A DNA stretch of 64,000 nucleotides from RGIG4097 sp964637515 (GCA_964637515.1 CAZWUI010000006.1:19208-83207); one strand, 5' to 3'. Positions 6,870-15,951 are shown, numbered from the stretch's first letter. The notes: a model not told the origin generated them from the sequence alone. Numbers and translations are program-made.

Positions 6870-7736
6870 CTAATTTAGCAGGCAGTTGCAGGCGTTTTGA
6901 TAGAGAGATTTCATCGTTTGAGCGTCTTCAGCTTGAGTGCCTGCAGATTCGGACAGGATGTGCGGAGTAAGACCGTTTTTGACGATGACTTCGGCAAAAC
7001 CGTCAAATTCGGGACCATATACGGTGTCTTCAAAGGTCAAATGTTTGATTTCGCCTTTGGGTCCGTACATGATTTTGCTGAAATGAACGTGCATATTTTT
7101 GGTCTTTTCTTCCCCTATTCCGTCGAAAAGTTTGTCTACGATTGACTGAAAATCATCGGCGCATTTCAAAGAGCCGCCGTAAAGCGCATTGATATGACCG
7201 AAGTCGATGCAGGGATAGATGTTTGGCGCGAGGTTGCAAAGCTCGATAATCTCTTCTACAGTGCCGATTTGAGCGGATTTTCCCATAGTTTCGGGACAAA
7301 CGTACATGTCGTCAAGCCCTTCCGCCCTGATTTCTTCAAGTGCGCGAGAGAAAGCATCTTTTGCGCGTGCAAACGCTTCCTTTCTTGGTTGACCGTTTTC
7401 GGACCCGGTGTGGAATACGCATCTCTGTCCGCCGAAGTGGCGCAGGACTTTGAGAGATGACGTCAAGTATGTAATGGAATTTTCGACTTTTTGCGGTTCT
7501 AACGATGCGAAACTGATAAAATACGGTGCGTGAACGCTCATTTCTATCCCGTATTTTTCCGCTTCCTGCCCTATTGCCGTTGCGGTTTCGCTTGAAATTC
7601 GCACACCTTTTCCAAATGAATATTCAAAAAGTTCAAGTCCGCGTGCGGAAATCCACTTCGGCATTTCTATGGTTGCCGAGTGTTCGAGAGAAAAACTTTC
7701 AGAATGTCCGGACGGACCGAATTTTGCTACATTCAT
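6870..7736 (-). CDS. nfo: Endonuclease IV (AP endonuclease, TIM barrel)
   Basis: Endonuclease IV cleaves the backbone 5' of abasic sites in base-excision repair, using a trinuclear zinc centre. The 288-residue protein shows the family's metal-ligand strands in order: MSVHAPY, CVFHTG, VCPETMG, CIDFGHINA, NMHVHFSK and a C-terminal SESAG, on an alpha/beta barrel of normal length. The start ATG follows AAAGG and lies one base after the ribF stop, making nfo the last gene of the translation operon. That placement is unusual but consistent with co-transcription. Confidence 0.9.
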   Translation of the reverse strand: MNVAKFGPSGHSESFSLEHSATIEMPKWISARGLELFEYSFGKGVRISSETATAIGQEAEKYGIEMSVHAPYFISFASLEPQKVENSITYLTSSLKVLRHFGGQRCVFHTGSENGQPRKEAFARAKDAFSRALEEIRAEGLDDMYVCPETMGKSAQIGTVEEIIELCNLAPNIYPCIDFGHINALYGGSLKCADDFQSIVDKLFDGIGEEKTKNMHVHFSKIMYGPKGEIKHLTFEDTVYGPEFDGFAEVIVKNGLTPHILSESAGTQAEDAQTMKSLYQNACNCLLN

Positions 7737-7737
7737 T

Positions 7738-8643
7738 TTAACCTTTGAAGAAATCGAGCGACACTTTTTCGTCCGCTTGGATTTGTGCGACCAAATGCGG
7801 TATAGAGTTGAATTTGCAAACGTCGCGTATCTTTTTGTAGTATTCTAGGCGGACTGTTTTCCCGTAGATGTCCTTTGAGAAACTGTGGATATACGTTTCG
7901 ACGGTGTAGTCCGTGTCGCTAAAAGTGAGTTTAGGACCTACGTTCGTAACTCCGATATAAGACTTTCCGTCAACATAAATCTTCGTAATATAGATACCCG
8001 TGCCCAAAAGCGTGGTGTCATCGTGTACGGACAGATTTGCGGTGGGATAGCCAATGATTCTTCCCCGCTCTTTTGCGTGGATGATTTCGCCGATCGTGAA
8101 GTACGGACGAGAAAGATAGCTATTCACCAGTTGGATATTGCCTTCCGCCACGTGTTTTTTGACGGTGGTGCTTGAAATTTTCTCGTTGGTGAACTTTTCA
8201 AACGGCATGATTTTGATTTTTATACCCTTCTCCGTTGCGATGTCTTTGAGCATTTTTGCGTCGCCCCTTGCGCCTTTACCGAAGGTAAAGTCCTTGCCCA
8301 AGACGATGCCGACCACGTTAAAGTGTCCGAAAATATATTCGATAGCGTCTTCGGGCTCGCAGTTTGCGAACTTCTCGTCAAAATCGAATATGAGTACGTT
8401 TTCAATGCCTGCCTGCTCAAACAAATATAACCGTTCAGCTATGGTATAGATTTGCGGTTTTTTGCCGAGGAGTTTATTCGGGTCGTTTGAAAACGTTGTG
8501 ATAGCGCTTTCCGCATGCAGTTTGTCGGCAAGTCGTTTGGTTTCGTTAATGAGAGCGTCGTGACCGCGGTGAATGCAGTCGAAAAAGCCGAGCGCGAGAA
8601 CGATCGGCTCGTCAAACTTTTCTCCCAAATACAGTTTGTTCAT
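7738..8643 (-). CDS. ribF: Bifunctional riboflavin kinase/FAD synthetase RibF
   Basis: RibF phosphorylates riboflavin to FMN and adenylylates FMN to FAD. The N-terminal nucleotidyltransferase half begins with LALGFFDCIHRGH, containing the HxGH-like nucleotide motif. The C-terminal kinase half contains GRIIGYPTANL, GTGIYITKIYVDG and the acidic VETYIHSF segment. The length of 301 residues is normal. It overlaps truB by four bases, so translation is coupled. ribF after truB is the standard Firmicutes order. Confidence 0.96.
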   Translation of the reverse strand: MNKLYLGEKFDEPIVLALGFFDCIHRGHDALINETKRLADKLHAESAITTFSNDPNKLLGKKPQIYTIAERLYLFEQAGIENVLIFDFDEKFANCEPEDAIEYIFGHFNVVGIVLGKDFTFGKGARGDAKMLKDIATEKGIKIKIMPFEKFTNEKISSTTVKKHVAEGNIQLVNSYLSRPYFTIGEIIHAKERGRIIGYPTANLSVHDDTTLLGTGIYITKIYVDGKSYIGVTNVGPKLTFSDTDYTVETYIHSFSKDIYGKTVRLEYYKKIRDVCKFNSIPHLVAQIQADEKVSLDFFKG

Positions 8644-9506
8644 TTGAGCCTCACTTGAATATTTATATATCCGTTAAATTTATTTGCTATACCTATGATT
8701 TCGCCGCCTACAGTTGCAAAAAAAGGCGTATCGGGTGCGAAATCGCATTGAGTTGCCACTCCGTTAAGTATTTTTTTGAGGTCTTCGCTCGGCAACTCGA
8801 ACTTTTCATAGCACAGACCTTTGTCTATTGGCAGGATATAGTCAAGAGGATTTTTCTCGAACTCCTCTATCGTTATCGAGTCCTGAATGGTGAAATTTCC
8901 GGATTCTATGCGATTCAATTCCGTCATTATTGCTTTTGTATTCAGTAGCACAGCCATATCGCGCGCGATAGCGCGGATATACGTACCGCTTCCGCAAACG
9001 ATTTTGAAGGAATATTCGCCGTCTAGTCCGCCAAGAAATTCTATCTCGAAAATTTCTACGGTTTTTGGTTGGATTTCAAACTGCTTGCCTTCTCTTGCAA
9101 GGTCATAAGCGCGTTTGCCATTGATTGATTTTGCTGAATATAGCGGTGGATACTGCTCGATTTTGCCGATTAAAGACGGTATAACCGCTTTCAAGTCGTC
9201 TTCTGTCGGAATGAAATCCGCAGTCGCGATTTCTTTTCCCCAAACGTCGAGAGTGTCCGTTTCGATTCCGAATTTGAATTTTGCGATATAGGTCTTGCGT
9301 TTTTCTTGCATCAAGTCGAATAGTCGCGTAGTCTTTCCGACTGCTATTGGCAAAACGCCCGTAGCCATAGGGTCCAGAGTGCCGAGATGACCTACTTTCG
9401 GCCTTTCGCCGAGCGCCCTTCTCAAAATTCCGCGTACCTTCACGACGACGTCGCTCGAAGTCATATTTTGCGGTTTATTGATATTTATGAAACCGTTGAC
9501 AGTCAT
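8640..9506 (-). CDS. truB: tRNA pseudouridine-55 synthase TruB
   Basis: TruB makes pseudouridine 55 in the T-loop of tRNAs. The 288-residue protein carries HLGTLDPMATGVLP, whose Asp is the catalytic nucleophile, plus YPPLYSAKSINGKRAYDLAR and CGSGTYIRAIARD of the family. A short PUA-like tail follows. It overlaps nrnA by four bases upstream and ribF by four downstream, so it lies within a translationally coupled operon. Confidence 0.97.
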   Translation of the reverse strand: MTVNGFININKPQNMTSSDVVVKVRGILRRALGERPKVGHLGTLDPMATGVLPIAVGKTTRLFDLMQEKRKTYIAKFKFGIETDTLDVWGKEIATADFIPTEDDLKAVIPSLIGKIEQYPPLYSAKSINGKRAYDLAREGKQFEIQPKTVEIFEIEFLGGLDGEYSFKIVCGSGTYIRAIARDMAVLLNTKAIMTELNRIESGNFTIQDSITIEEFEKNPLDYILPIDKGLCYEKFELPSEDLKKILNGVATQCDFAPDTPFFATVGGEIIGIANKFNGYINIQVRLK

Positions 9507-10468
9507 AGTCTATCGCGTGCCGCTTTCAAGAGTTTGTCCAATACGTCTTCGTAAAATCCGTTGAGTCTGAGTCCCGCCGCGCGAAGATGTCCGCCCCCGC
9601 CGAAACTTGACGCAAGGTCGCTTGCATCGACTTTGACTTTCGTGCGCACGCTAACCTTGTAGGATTTGTCGCCGACTTCGGAAATTGCGAAAGCGACTTC
9701 TACGGTGCTGACGTCGATGATGCTTGTGATAATACCTTCGGTATCAAATTGCGAGGTGCCTGTGGCCTCGAAGTCGGATTCGCGGAAAGTTATTACGCCG
9801 ATTTTTCCGTCGTCGTAGAATTTTGCGGTTGAGTATACCCTGTTTTTAAGGGCGAAAACTTTCGGGGAAATGCGTTTGAAACACCTGTATATAACGTCCG
9901 ATGAGTCGAAATCGTATTCAAGCAATTCGCAAGCGATTTCGTGAGTGCGCTTTGTGGTAGATGAAAATTGGAAACAACCGCTATCCGTGACAATCCCTGT
10001 AAAAAGGGATTCTGCGATAAGGTCGGACATGCGTTTTGAATATTTCAAAAACTCAAAAACGACTTCCGCACAAGCGGCGGCAGACGCATCAACGTAGGTG
10101 ATATCCGAGAACTTTTCGTGAGATTTATGGTGATCTAACGCCACCAATCTCTTTGACGAAAGATAAGATTTGAGTGATCCGCCAAGTTGTCCCATTGTCG
10201 ATACGTCGACTGCAAAGGACAAGTCGTGCGTGCGTTTGTTCGGGAGCGTGACAACGTCTACCCCCTTTATTTCACGGTATTTTTCGGGGATTTCTCCGTC
10301 GCAAAATACTTCGACTTCTTTGTTCATTGCAGTGAGTGCAAAGTAAAGCGCAAGCGCACAACCGAGCGTGTCGCCGTCGGGATTGCGATGGCAATATATT
10401 GCTATGCTATTCGCTTTTTTGATTTCGGCGTTTATTGCGTCGAATCTTTCCTTTGCAAGTTTTTCCAT
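9503..10468 (-). CDS. nrnA: DHH-family nanoRNase/pAp phosphatase NrnA
   Basis: NrnA degrades very short RNAs and dephosphorylates 3'-phosphoadenosine 5'-phosphate. The 321-residue protein has the DHH-domain metal motifs CHRNPDGDTLG (near residue 26), FAVDVS and ALDHHKSHEKF, and a C-terminal DHHA1 domain with the substrate motif SFGGGGHLRAAG. It sits between rbfA and truB, the position it has in many Firmicutes. Its ATG is two bases after the rbfA stop. Confidence 0.95.
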   Translation of the reverse strand: MEKLAKERFDAINAEIKKANSIAIYCHRNPDGDTLGCALALYFALTAMNKEVEVFCDGEIPEKYREIKGVDVVTLPNKRTHDLSFAVDVSTMGQLGGSLKSYLSSKRLVALDHHKSHEKFSDITYVDASAAACAEVVFEFLKYSKRMSDLIAESLFTGIVTDSGCFQFSSTTKRTHEIACELLEYDFDSSDVIYRCFKRISPKVFALKNRVYSTAKFYDDGKIGVITFRESDFEATGTSQFDTEGIITSIIDVSTVEVAFAISEVGDKSYKVSVRTKVKVDASDLASSFGGGGHLRAAGLRLNGFYEDVLDKLLKAARDRL

Positions 10469-10470
10469 AA

Positions 10471-10839
10471 TTATTCTTCCACGTCTTCCGGCGGGATTAC
10501 CATTTCGGATAAGATTTTGTCAATCTTCATGCCGTAGTCCAAACTGTCGTCGATGATGAAGTTGAGTTCAGGAATAAGGCGCATTTGCACCGCGTCTTTG
10601 AGCATGTTGCGTATGAAAACTCTGCTTCTGACGACGGTGTCGAACGCTTCTTTTTTCTTCTCGTCGCTATCTGCGTATACAGAAATATACACCTTCGCAT
10701 ATTTGAGATCCGGCGTAGTTTTGACTTTGGTAACGCTGATGATTCCGTTCTGCACGCGCGGATCTTTGATGTCCGTCGCTATGATCTTTGAAATCTGGCG
10801 TTGCAATTCGGAGTTTACTCTTTCAAGTTTAACCTTCAT
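10471..10839 (-). CDS. rbfA: Ribosome-binding factor A
   Basis: RbfA binds the 30S subunit and assists late 16S rRNA maturation, notably in the cold. The 122-residue KH-like protein shows LQRQISKIIATDIKDPR near its start and TPDLKYAKVYISVY, as the family does. Its start lies inside the end of infB (11-base overlap). The small ylxP gene often found between infB and rbfA is absent here. Confidence 0.95.
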   Translation of the reverse strand: MKVKLERVNSELQRQISKIIATDIKDPRVQNGIISVTKVKTTPDLKYAKVYISVYADSDEKKKEAFDTVVRSRVFIRNMLKDAVQMRLIPELNFIIDDSLDYGMKIDKILSEMVIPPEDVEE

Positions 10840-13516
10840 TTACTTGCTCCATAGCGTATGCTTCGATGACGTCGCCGACTTTGACGTCGGGATAGTTCTT
10901 GAGCATTATACCGCAATCGTAATCTTTTGCGATTTCCTTGACGTCGTCTTTGCCGTGGCGGAGGGATTCGATTTCGGTATCAACTTCGACCTTGCCGTTG
11001 CGGACGAGTCTTGCTTTGGCTTTTCTGAGGATTTTGCCCGAGATGACGTGGCAACCCGCGATAGTGCCGACACCCGAAATCTTGAAGATTTCTCTGACTT
11101 CCGCAGAGCCGAGTTCGACTTGGTTGAACTTGGGTGCGAGCAAGCCTTTGATTGCCGCTTCGATATCTTCTATCAACTTGTAGATAATGTTGTAGAATCT
11201 GATTTCGATCTTCTTTTGTGCGGCAAGCGACTTCGCGTTTGCGTCGGGGCGCACGTTGAAACCGATAATGATTGCATGTGCGGTATCCGCAAGAGTGACG
11301 TCGCTTTCGTTGATTGCGCCGACCGCTCCGTGAATGATATTGATTTTGACTTCTTCGTTGCCGAGTTTGAGAAGGGATTGTTTGACCGCTTCGAGAGAGC
11401 CTTGTACGTCCGCTTTGAGAATAAGACTGACGGATTTGAGTTCTCCGGCGGATGCTTGTTCAAACAAGTCGTCAAGGGAGAAAGATTTGCCCGCATCGCT
11501 ATTTAGGCTTGCTTTAAGGCGTCTTTCTTCGGAGAGCGAGCGTGCGAATTTGTCGCTTTCGACTGCATCCATAATATCCCCCGCCTCGGGAAGGTCGTCC
11601 CAACCGGTGACGGATACGGGAGTTGCGGGGCCTGCTTTCTTAACGTGTTTACCCTTGTCGTCAACCATGACTTTGACTCTACCGGTGCAAGTACCTGCAA
11701 TGATTTCGTCACCGCATTTGAGAGTGCCGCTTTGGACGAGGACGGTTGCGATTTTGCCAAGACCTTTGTCCATTTTTGCTTCGATGACGGTGCCTTTTGC
11801 AGGACGATCGGGATTAGCTTTGAGTTCGCTGACTTCCGCTTGGACAAGGATTTGTTCAAGGAGATTTTCGACGCCTTCGCCGGTCTTTGCAGACACTCTG
11901 ACGACGGGAGTTTCTCCGCCCCATTCTTCAGGGAGAAGACCGTGTTCGGTGAGTTGTTGCAAAACTCTGTCGGGATTTGCGGCGACTTTGTCTATCTTGT
12001 TGCAAGCGACGATGATAGGTACGTTTGCAATTTTTGCGTGGTTGATTGCCTCGATAGTTTGGGGCATGATGCCGTCGTCTGCCGCAACGACGAGTATCGC
12101 TATATCGGTGACTTGTGCTCCTCTTGCACGCATGGACGTGAACGCTTCGTGTCCCGGCGTGTCAAGGAAGGTGATAGGACTTCCGTTCAAGGAAATCGTG
12201 TATGCGCCGATATGTTGGGTTATACCGCCGGCCTCACCGCTTGTGACGTTTGCTTTGCGGATATAGTCGAGCAATGACGTTTTGCCGTGGTCGACGTGTC
12301 CCATAATCGTGACGACGGGAGGACGGGTGACGAGTTTATCAATGCCTTGAATGTCGAGTTCTTCGTTGCGTTTTGCGAGTTCGTCCTCGAAAGTGGATTC
12401 GGGGCGCAGTTCAAGGGTGATAGGATTATCCTTGCTGATTTCGGACGTAACGAGTTCGGCGGTTTCAAAGTCGATGCTCTCGTTGATATTCTTGATGATG
12501 CCGAGAAGGAAGAGCGTACGAATGATTTCCGCACCGGGTTTGCCGATTTTTTCGCTCAATACCTTGATAGGCACAGGGTCGGTTGTGATGACTGCGTGGT
12601 CGATGACGACGGTGTTTTTGGACGCTTGCCCTTTTTGCTTGTTCTTTGCGGAACGAACGCGGAAATCCGCTTCGTCGTCCGTCATTGCTCTGGTTTCGTC
12701 AACGATATAACCGCGCTTCATAAGTTGATACTTATTTGCGCCGTTTTCTTGGAGTTTCTTTGAACCGTCGTTTGCGGGTTTGCCGTTGCCTTTTCCGCGT
12801 TGATTGCCCTGCTTTGTCGGCGGGAATTGTTGCGCTGCATTTGCGATGCTCGTGTTGTTTGCACCGAATTGACGTTGTTGAGTGGGTGCAGGACGTTGTC
12901 CGCTTTGGTTTTGCGGACGTTGGTCAGGACGTTGACCTTTTGAATTATATCCACCGGGGAACACTCGGGTGGTTTCAGTCTTTTTAGGCTTTTCGGGAGG
13001 AATGTAAGTTTCCCTTTGCGTTCCGTCGGAGAATTTGATGAGCCAAACGTTAGGCTTGCCCGTTTGAGTTCTGCTGACTTCAACGGGAGCGTCGGGCGCT
13101 GCGGGTTTCGCAGGCTTATCCGCTTTTTTCTCGGGTTGTTTTTGTTGTTTATCCTTCTCAGGTTTAACCTTTTTGTCCTGTGGTTTATCTTCCTTGACGG
13201 GAGTTTTGACTTCCGCCTTGGGCTCCTCGACAACGGGCTTGACGGGAACTTCTACGACTTCGGGTTTTTTCTCCGCAACAACAGGAGTTTCGACCTTATC
13301 GACGGGAGCGACTACGGTTTCGACTTCCTGAACCGCTTGAGATTTTTTCTCTTCAATTTCTTTGAGTTCCGCTATTTTTGCGTTGATAGAGTTGCGCAAA
13401 ATAGTCGCGCGACTCTTTTCGCGAGACAAATCGCTCGTCAAACCTGCAAGTTTATCGCTTTTGTAAGATTGCAACAACTTGATGACTTCTTGAGGGTTGC
13501 TTCTGTTTTCGGCCAT
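10829..13516 (-). CDS. infB: Translation initiation factor IF-2
   Basis: IF-2 delivers initiator tRNA to the ribosome and promotes subunit joining with GTP. The 895-residue protein has a long charged, Pro/Lys/Gln-rich N-terminal region (about residues 60-260). The G domain follows from about residue 400: VTIMGHVDHGKTSLLDY, GGITQHIGAY, DTPGHEAFTSMRARG, NKIDK and SAKTGEG. Domains II-IV complete a normal C-terminus. The ATG follows GGAGG with good spacing. It is flanked by ylxQ and rbfA in the standard order. Confidence 0.98.
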   Translation of the reverse strand: MAENRSNPQEVIKLLQSYKSDKLAGLTSDLSREKSRATILRNSINAKIAELKEIEEKKSQAVQEVETVVAPVDKVETPVVAEKKPEVVEVPVKPVVEEPKAEVKTPVKEDKPQDKKVKPEKDKQQKQPEKKADKPAKPAAPDAPVEVSRTQTGKPNVWLIKFSDGTQRETYIPPEKPKKTETTRVFPGGYNSKGQRPDQRPQNQSGQRPAPTQQRQFGANNTSIANAAQQFPPTKQGNQRGKGNGKPANDGSKKLQENGANKYQLMKRGYIVDETRAMTDDEADFRVRSAKNKQKGQASKNTVVIDHAVITTDPVPIKVLSEKIGKPGAEIIRTLFLLGIIKNINESIDFETAELVTSEISKDNPITLELRPESTFEDELAKRNEELDIQGIDKLVTRPPVVTIMGHVDHGKTSLLDYIRKANVTSGEAGGITQHIGAYTISLNGSPITFLDTPGHEAFTSMRARGAQVTDIAILVVAADDGIMPQTIEAINHAKIANVPIIVACNKIDKVAANPDRVLQQLTEHGLLPEEWGGETPVVRVSAKTGEGVENLLEQILVQAEVSELKANPDRPAKGTVIEAKMDKGLGKIATVLVQSGTLKCGDEIIAGTCTGRVKVMVDDKGKHVKKAGPATPVSVTGWDDLPEAGDIMDAVESDKFARSLSEERRLKASLNSDAGKSFSLDDLFEQASAGELKSVSLILKADVQGSLEAVKQSLLKLGNEEVKINIIHGAVGAINESDVTLADTAHAIIIGFNVRPDANAKSLAAQKKIEIRFYNIIYKLIEDIEAAIKGLLAPKFNQVELGSAEVREIFKISGVGTIAGCHVISGKILRKAKARLVRNGKVEVDTEIESLRHGKDDVKEIAKDYDCGIMLKNYPDVKVGDVIEAYAMEQVNEG

Positions 13517-13534
13517 GAATATTGCCTCCGTTCA

Positions 13535-13822
13535 TTACCTGAGATTTTCGATTATCGCCTTTGCAAGACCATCGTTCGTTATGGCGACTGAAAGGACTTC
13601 GGGGCGACAAGTTGCGTCCGATACTCCGTCCAACACGAAAGTCGGGACGGACGAACAACGAGTCGTCATTCTAGTTATATACTTTTCGGTGGCGGAAGAA
13701 TCGATAAGCACCACCGCACAAGCGGAGATTTTCTCGGTGATTTTGTCTTCACCGAACAAAACGCTACCGCTTCTTATCGCGAGACCGACGTAGGATTTAA
13801 TCTTTGAATTGATTGAGTTCAT
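13535..13822 (-). CDS. ylxQ: L7Ae-family RNA-binding protein YlxQ
   Basis: A small (95-residue) L7Ae/L30e-fold protein; relatives bind kink-turn RNA. I chose the ATG that gives MNSINSKIKSYVGLAIRSG, since the longer frame adds 12 unlike residues. The family pattern of a basic N-terminus, GLAIRSGSVLFGED and a central VVLIDSSAT strand is visible. It overlaps the end of ylxR and precedes infB by 18 bases. Its exact role in this operon is not settled. Confidence 0.88.
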   Translation of the reverse strand: MNSINSKIKSYVGLAIRSGSVLFGEDKITEKISACAVVLIDSSATEKYITRMTTRCSSVPTFVLDGVSDATCRPEVLSVAITNDGLAKAIIENLR

Positions 13823-14054
13823 CGTACACCTCGTCGGGAACCGCGGTTTTGAATGCATAGTTCAAAACTCCGCGTTTTTTTGCAAGATCTATGCATTTCG
13901 AGTCTTTATGGATATACGCTCCTCTGCCGTCCGCCTTGCCCGTAACGTCGATTTTGATACCGTCTGCGGTCTTTACGACGCGGATAAGTTCGGACTTGTC
14001 GGCGTGCAATCTGCACACCGCGCATTTGCGAGTGTTTTTCGGATTATTCGGCAT
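13797..14054 (-). CDS. ylxR: YlxR family RNA-binding protein
   Basis: An 85-residue DUF448/YlxR protein, typically encoded between nusA and infB. Diagnostic motifs are RKCAVCR near the N-terminus and GRGAYIH in the middle. Family members are basic nucleic-acid-binding proteins, and recent work on Bacillus relatives links them to gene regulation and RNase P; here only the family assignment is sure. It overlaps nusA by 11 bases. Confidence 0.93.
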   Translation of the reverse strand: MPNNPKNTRKCAVCRLHADKSELIRVVKTADGIKIDVTGKADGRGAYIHKDSKCIDLAKKRGVLNYAFKTAVPDEVYDELNQFKD

Positions 14055-15129
14055 CTTCTGCTTCGGTTTGGATGCTGGAAAGAGGTTTGACGTCTATCTT
14101 CCAGTTGGTGAGTTTCGCCGCAAGACGCGCGTTTTGACCGTTTCTGCCGATTGCAAGACTGAGTTTGTCGTCGGATACGATGACGCGTGCGGTCTTCTCT
14201 TCTTCGTTTATGGAAACCATATGCACTTGAGCGGGGCTCAATGCGCGTGCGATATATTCGATAGGATCCGCGCAATATTCGACGACGTCGATTTTTTCTC
14301 CGCCGAGTTCTGCAACGATTGCGTTCACACGGACGCCTTTATTTCCGATACAGGAACCGACTGCGTCAACGTTGGGATCTTCGGAGTACACTGCGATTTT
14401 GGTGCGGAAACCCGCTTCGCGGACGACGTTTGCGATTTTGACGAGTCCTGCTTTGATTTCAGGGACTTCGAGTTCAAACAAGCGTCTGACAAATCCTGCG
14501 GACGAACGAGACACGACGACTTGTGCGCCTTTCAAGGTGTCACGGATTTTCTTGACGTAAACCTTGATCATATCGTTGAGATTGTAGGTTTCGGTGGGAA
14601 CTTGGTCGGATTGCATCATCACGCCTTCCATTTGAGAACCGCTGATTTCAACGTAAACGGTGTTGGCTTCTTTTCTTCTGACGATTGCGCCGACGATTTC
14701 GCCTTGTTTTTCACTCATTTCGTTGAGGACGTATTCTTTCTTGATGTCGTTGAGACGTTGCATAACCACTTGTTTTGCGGTTTGCGCTGCGATACGACTG
14801 AAGTGTTCGGGAGTGATGTCCGAGATGATAACTTCACCGATTTTTGCAGTGGGTTTTTCGAGAAGTGCGTCTTCAAGGCAGATTTCGCTATCTTCGTCGG
14901 TGACTTCTTCGACAACGGTGCGGTAGGAATAAACCTTGATCGTGCCCTTTTCTTCATTGAGACGGACTGCGATTTTGATTGATTCGCCATACTCTTTCTT
15001 GTATGCGGAAGCGAGCCCGGATTCGAGTGCTTCAATCAAGAGTGCCTTGTCGATTTTCTTCTCTCTGACGAGTTCGTCGAGCGCGGGAAAGAAGTCTGCG
15101 CCGAAATCGTCTTTAACTTTTTTTGCCAT
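14044..15129 (-). CDS. nusA: Transcription elongation/termination factor NusA
   Basis: NusA binds RNA polymerase and promotes pausing and intrinsic termination. The 361-residue protein has the usual N-terminal polymerase-binding domain, an S1 domain (around residues 130-200), and two KH domains with SCIGNKGVRVNAI and LAIGRNGQNARLAAKLT. It lacks the C-terminal acidic repeats of E. coli NusA, which is normal for Firmicutes. The start follows GGAGGAAC. A terminator in the leader of its operon may be a feedback target (see the feature at 15621-15647). Confidence 0.97.
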   Translation of the reverse strand: MAKKVKDDFGADFFPALDELVREKKIDKALLIEALESGLASAYKKEYGESIKIAVRLNEEKGTIKVYSYRTVVEEVTDEDSEICLEDALLEKPTAKIGEVIISDITPEHFSRIAAQTAKQVVMQRLNDIKKEYVLNEMSEKQGEIVGAIVRRKEANTVYVEISGSQMEGVMMQSDQVPTETYNLNDMIKVYVKKIRDTLKGAQVVVSRSSAGFVRRLFELEVPEIKAGLVKIANVVREAGFRTKIAVYSEDPNVDAVGSCIGNKGVRVNAIVAELGGEKIDVVEYCADPIEYIARALSPAQVHMVSINEEEKTARVIVSDDKLSLAIGRNGQNARLAAKLTNWKIDVKPLSSIQTEAEDAE

Positions 15130-15139
15130 ATTGTTCCTC

Positions 15140-15604
15140 CTAAAACCTAATATAAGGCTTCGCTTTTATGTTATTTCTTGAAAACGTTATTTCTTTCGGC
15201 GATTTGCCGTCCGTGAGAATGGTCGCGTTGTCGCTGTCATAGGACGTCAAAGTGCCGTGAGATTTCTTTTTGTCGGCGGTGATTTCGATTTCAGTGCCGA
15301 GTGCGCGACGGAAGTCGTCGTCCGTGACTATCGGCCTGTCGAGTCCCGATGAAGATACGTTTAGCACGTAGTCTTCGGGAAAAAGGTCCTCGTATCCGTC
15401 GAGTATATCTGAAACTGCGTTGTGGACGGTTTCGCATTTGTCGAGGTCAACGCCGTCTTGCGACCAAATGAACACCGTCAAGTTGTCTTTGCCGTACTCC
15501 GTCGAATAGCGGATTTCCACGATTTCGATTTCGCCAAGGGCGGAAACCGCAGTGTTTATTGCGTTTTCGACTACATTTTTCGCATCATCGGATAGAAATT
15601 TCAC
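15140..15604 (-). CDS. rimP: Ribosome maturation factor RimP
   Basis: RimP helps assemble the 30S subunit. I place the start at a GTG (15604) preceded by GGGAG at six bases, giving 154 residues beginning VKFLSDDAKN. The longer frame would read through the leader hairpin and the promoter. Family motifs include VEIRYS, LDKCETVHNAVS and NVSSSGLDRPI, the last being very typical. It is the first gene of the rimP-nusA-ylxR-ylxQ-infB-rbfA-nrnA-truB-ribF-nfo operon. Confidence 0.95.
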   Translation of the reverse strand: MKFLSDDAKNVVENAINTAVSALGEIEIVEIRYSTEYGKDNLTVFIWSQDGVDLDKCETVHNAVSDILDGYEDLFPEDYVLNVSSSGLDRPIVTDDDFRRALGTEIEITADKKKSHGTLTSYDSDNATILTDGKSPKEITFSRNNIKAKPYIRF

Positions 15605-15620
15605 TTGTCGCTCCCTTTTT

Positions 15621-15647
15621 ATAAAAAGAGTGAGCCTTGGCTCACTC
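15621..15647 (-). terminator. Intrinsic terminator in the rimP-nusA operon leader (candidate attenuator)
   Basis: On the minus strand GAGTGAGCC-AA-GGCTCACTC forms a perfect 9-bp stem followed by TTTTTAT. The T-run is only about 17 bases before the rimP GTG and overlaps CTTTTTATAAAAAG, which could pair around the ribosome site. It lies downstream of the predicted operon promoter, so it must be read through for operon expression. Confidence 0.8.
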
Positions 15648-15674
15648 CGTAGTATCACACTATTAAGTACGAAA

Positions 15675-15703
15675 ATAATATCATATCGACGAATTTTTGG
15701 CAA
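15675..15703 (-). promoter_or_regulatory. Promoter of the rimP-nusA-infB operon
   Basis: Minus strand: -35 TTGCCA (15698-15703), 17-nt spacer, -10 TATTAT (15675-15680), start predicted near 15668. The rest of 15704-15900 is AT-rich and holds no gene. Confidence 0.65.
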
Positions 15704-15900
15704 GCAAATTTTGTGTATATTATAATAAAATTATAAATAATATATTATCAATTTATAAATTTGACATAAACGTGTCCAAAGCACACGGTTAAATTCAAAA
15801 TTCACAGCCGATTATTTTTAACAATCGCCACTTAATTTGCTTTGTTTTTATGGCATCAATCGCCGTAAAGCACGACGGAATTTTGTGACCATATTGCAAT

Positions 15901-15928
15901 AAAAACGCACGCAATTTTTGCGTGCGTT
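15901..15928 (-). terminator. Terminator after the truncated PolC gene
   Basis: An 11-bp perfect stem AACGCACGCAA/TTGCGTGCGTT with a 3-nt loop, followed on the minus strand by TTTTTATT. It separates the polC locus from the rimP operon promoter. Confidence 0.85.
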
Positions 15929-15951
15929 AAGTCTTGATTTTATTTTTGATT

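Noticed and set aside
10553..12277. Several long plus-strand frames opposite rbfA and infB
   Set aside because: They mirror the strongly constrained IF-2 coding sequence, with biased composition and no family-like motifs.
13891..14982. A 363-codon plus-strand frame opposite nusA
   Set aside because: Asp/Phe/Cys-rich complement of NusA codons; no ribosome site and no recognisable domain.
15761..15789. TTGACA box on the plus strand between polC and rimP
   Set aside because: No -10 element at a suitable distance and no plus-strand gene downstream.
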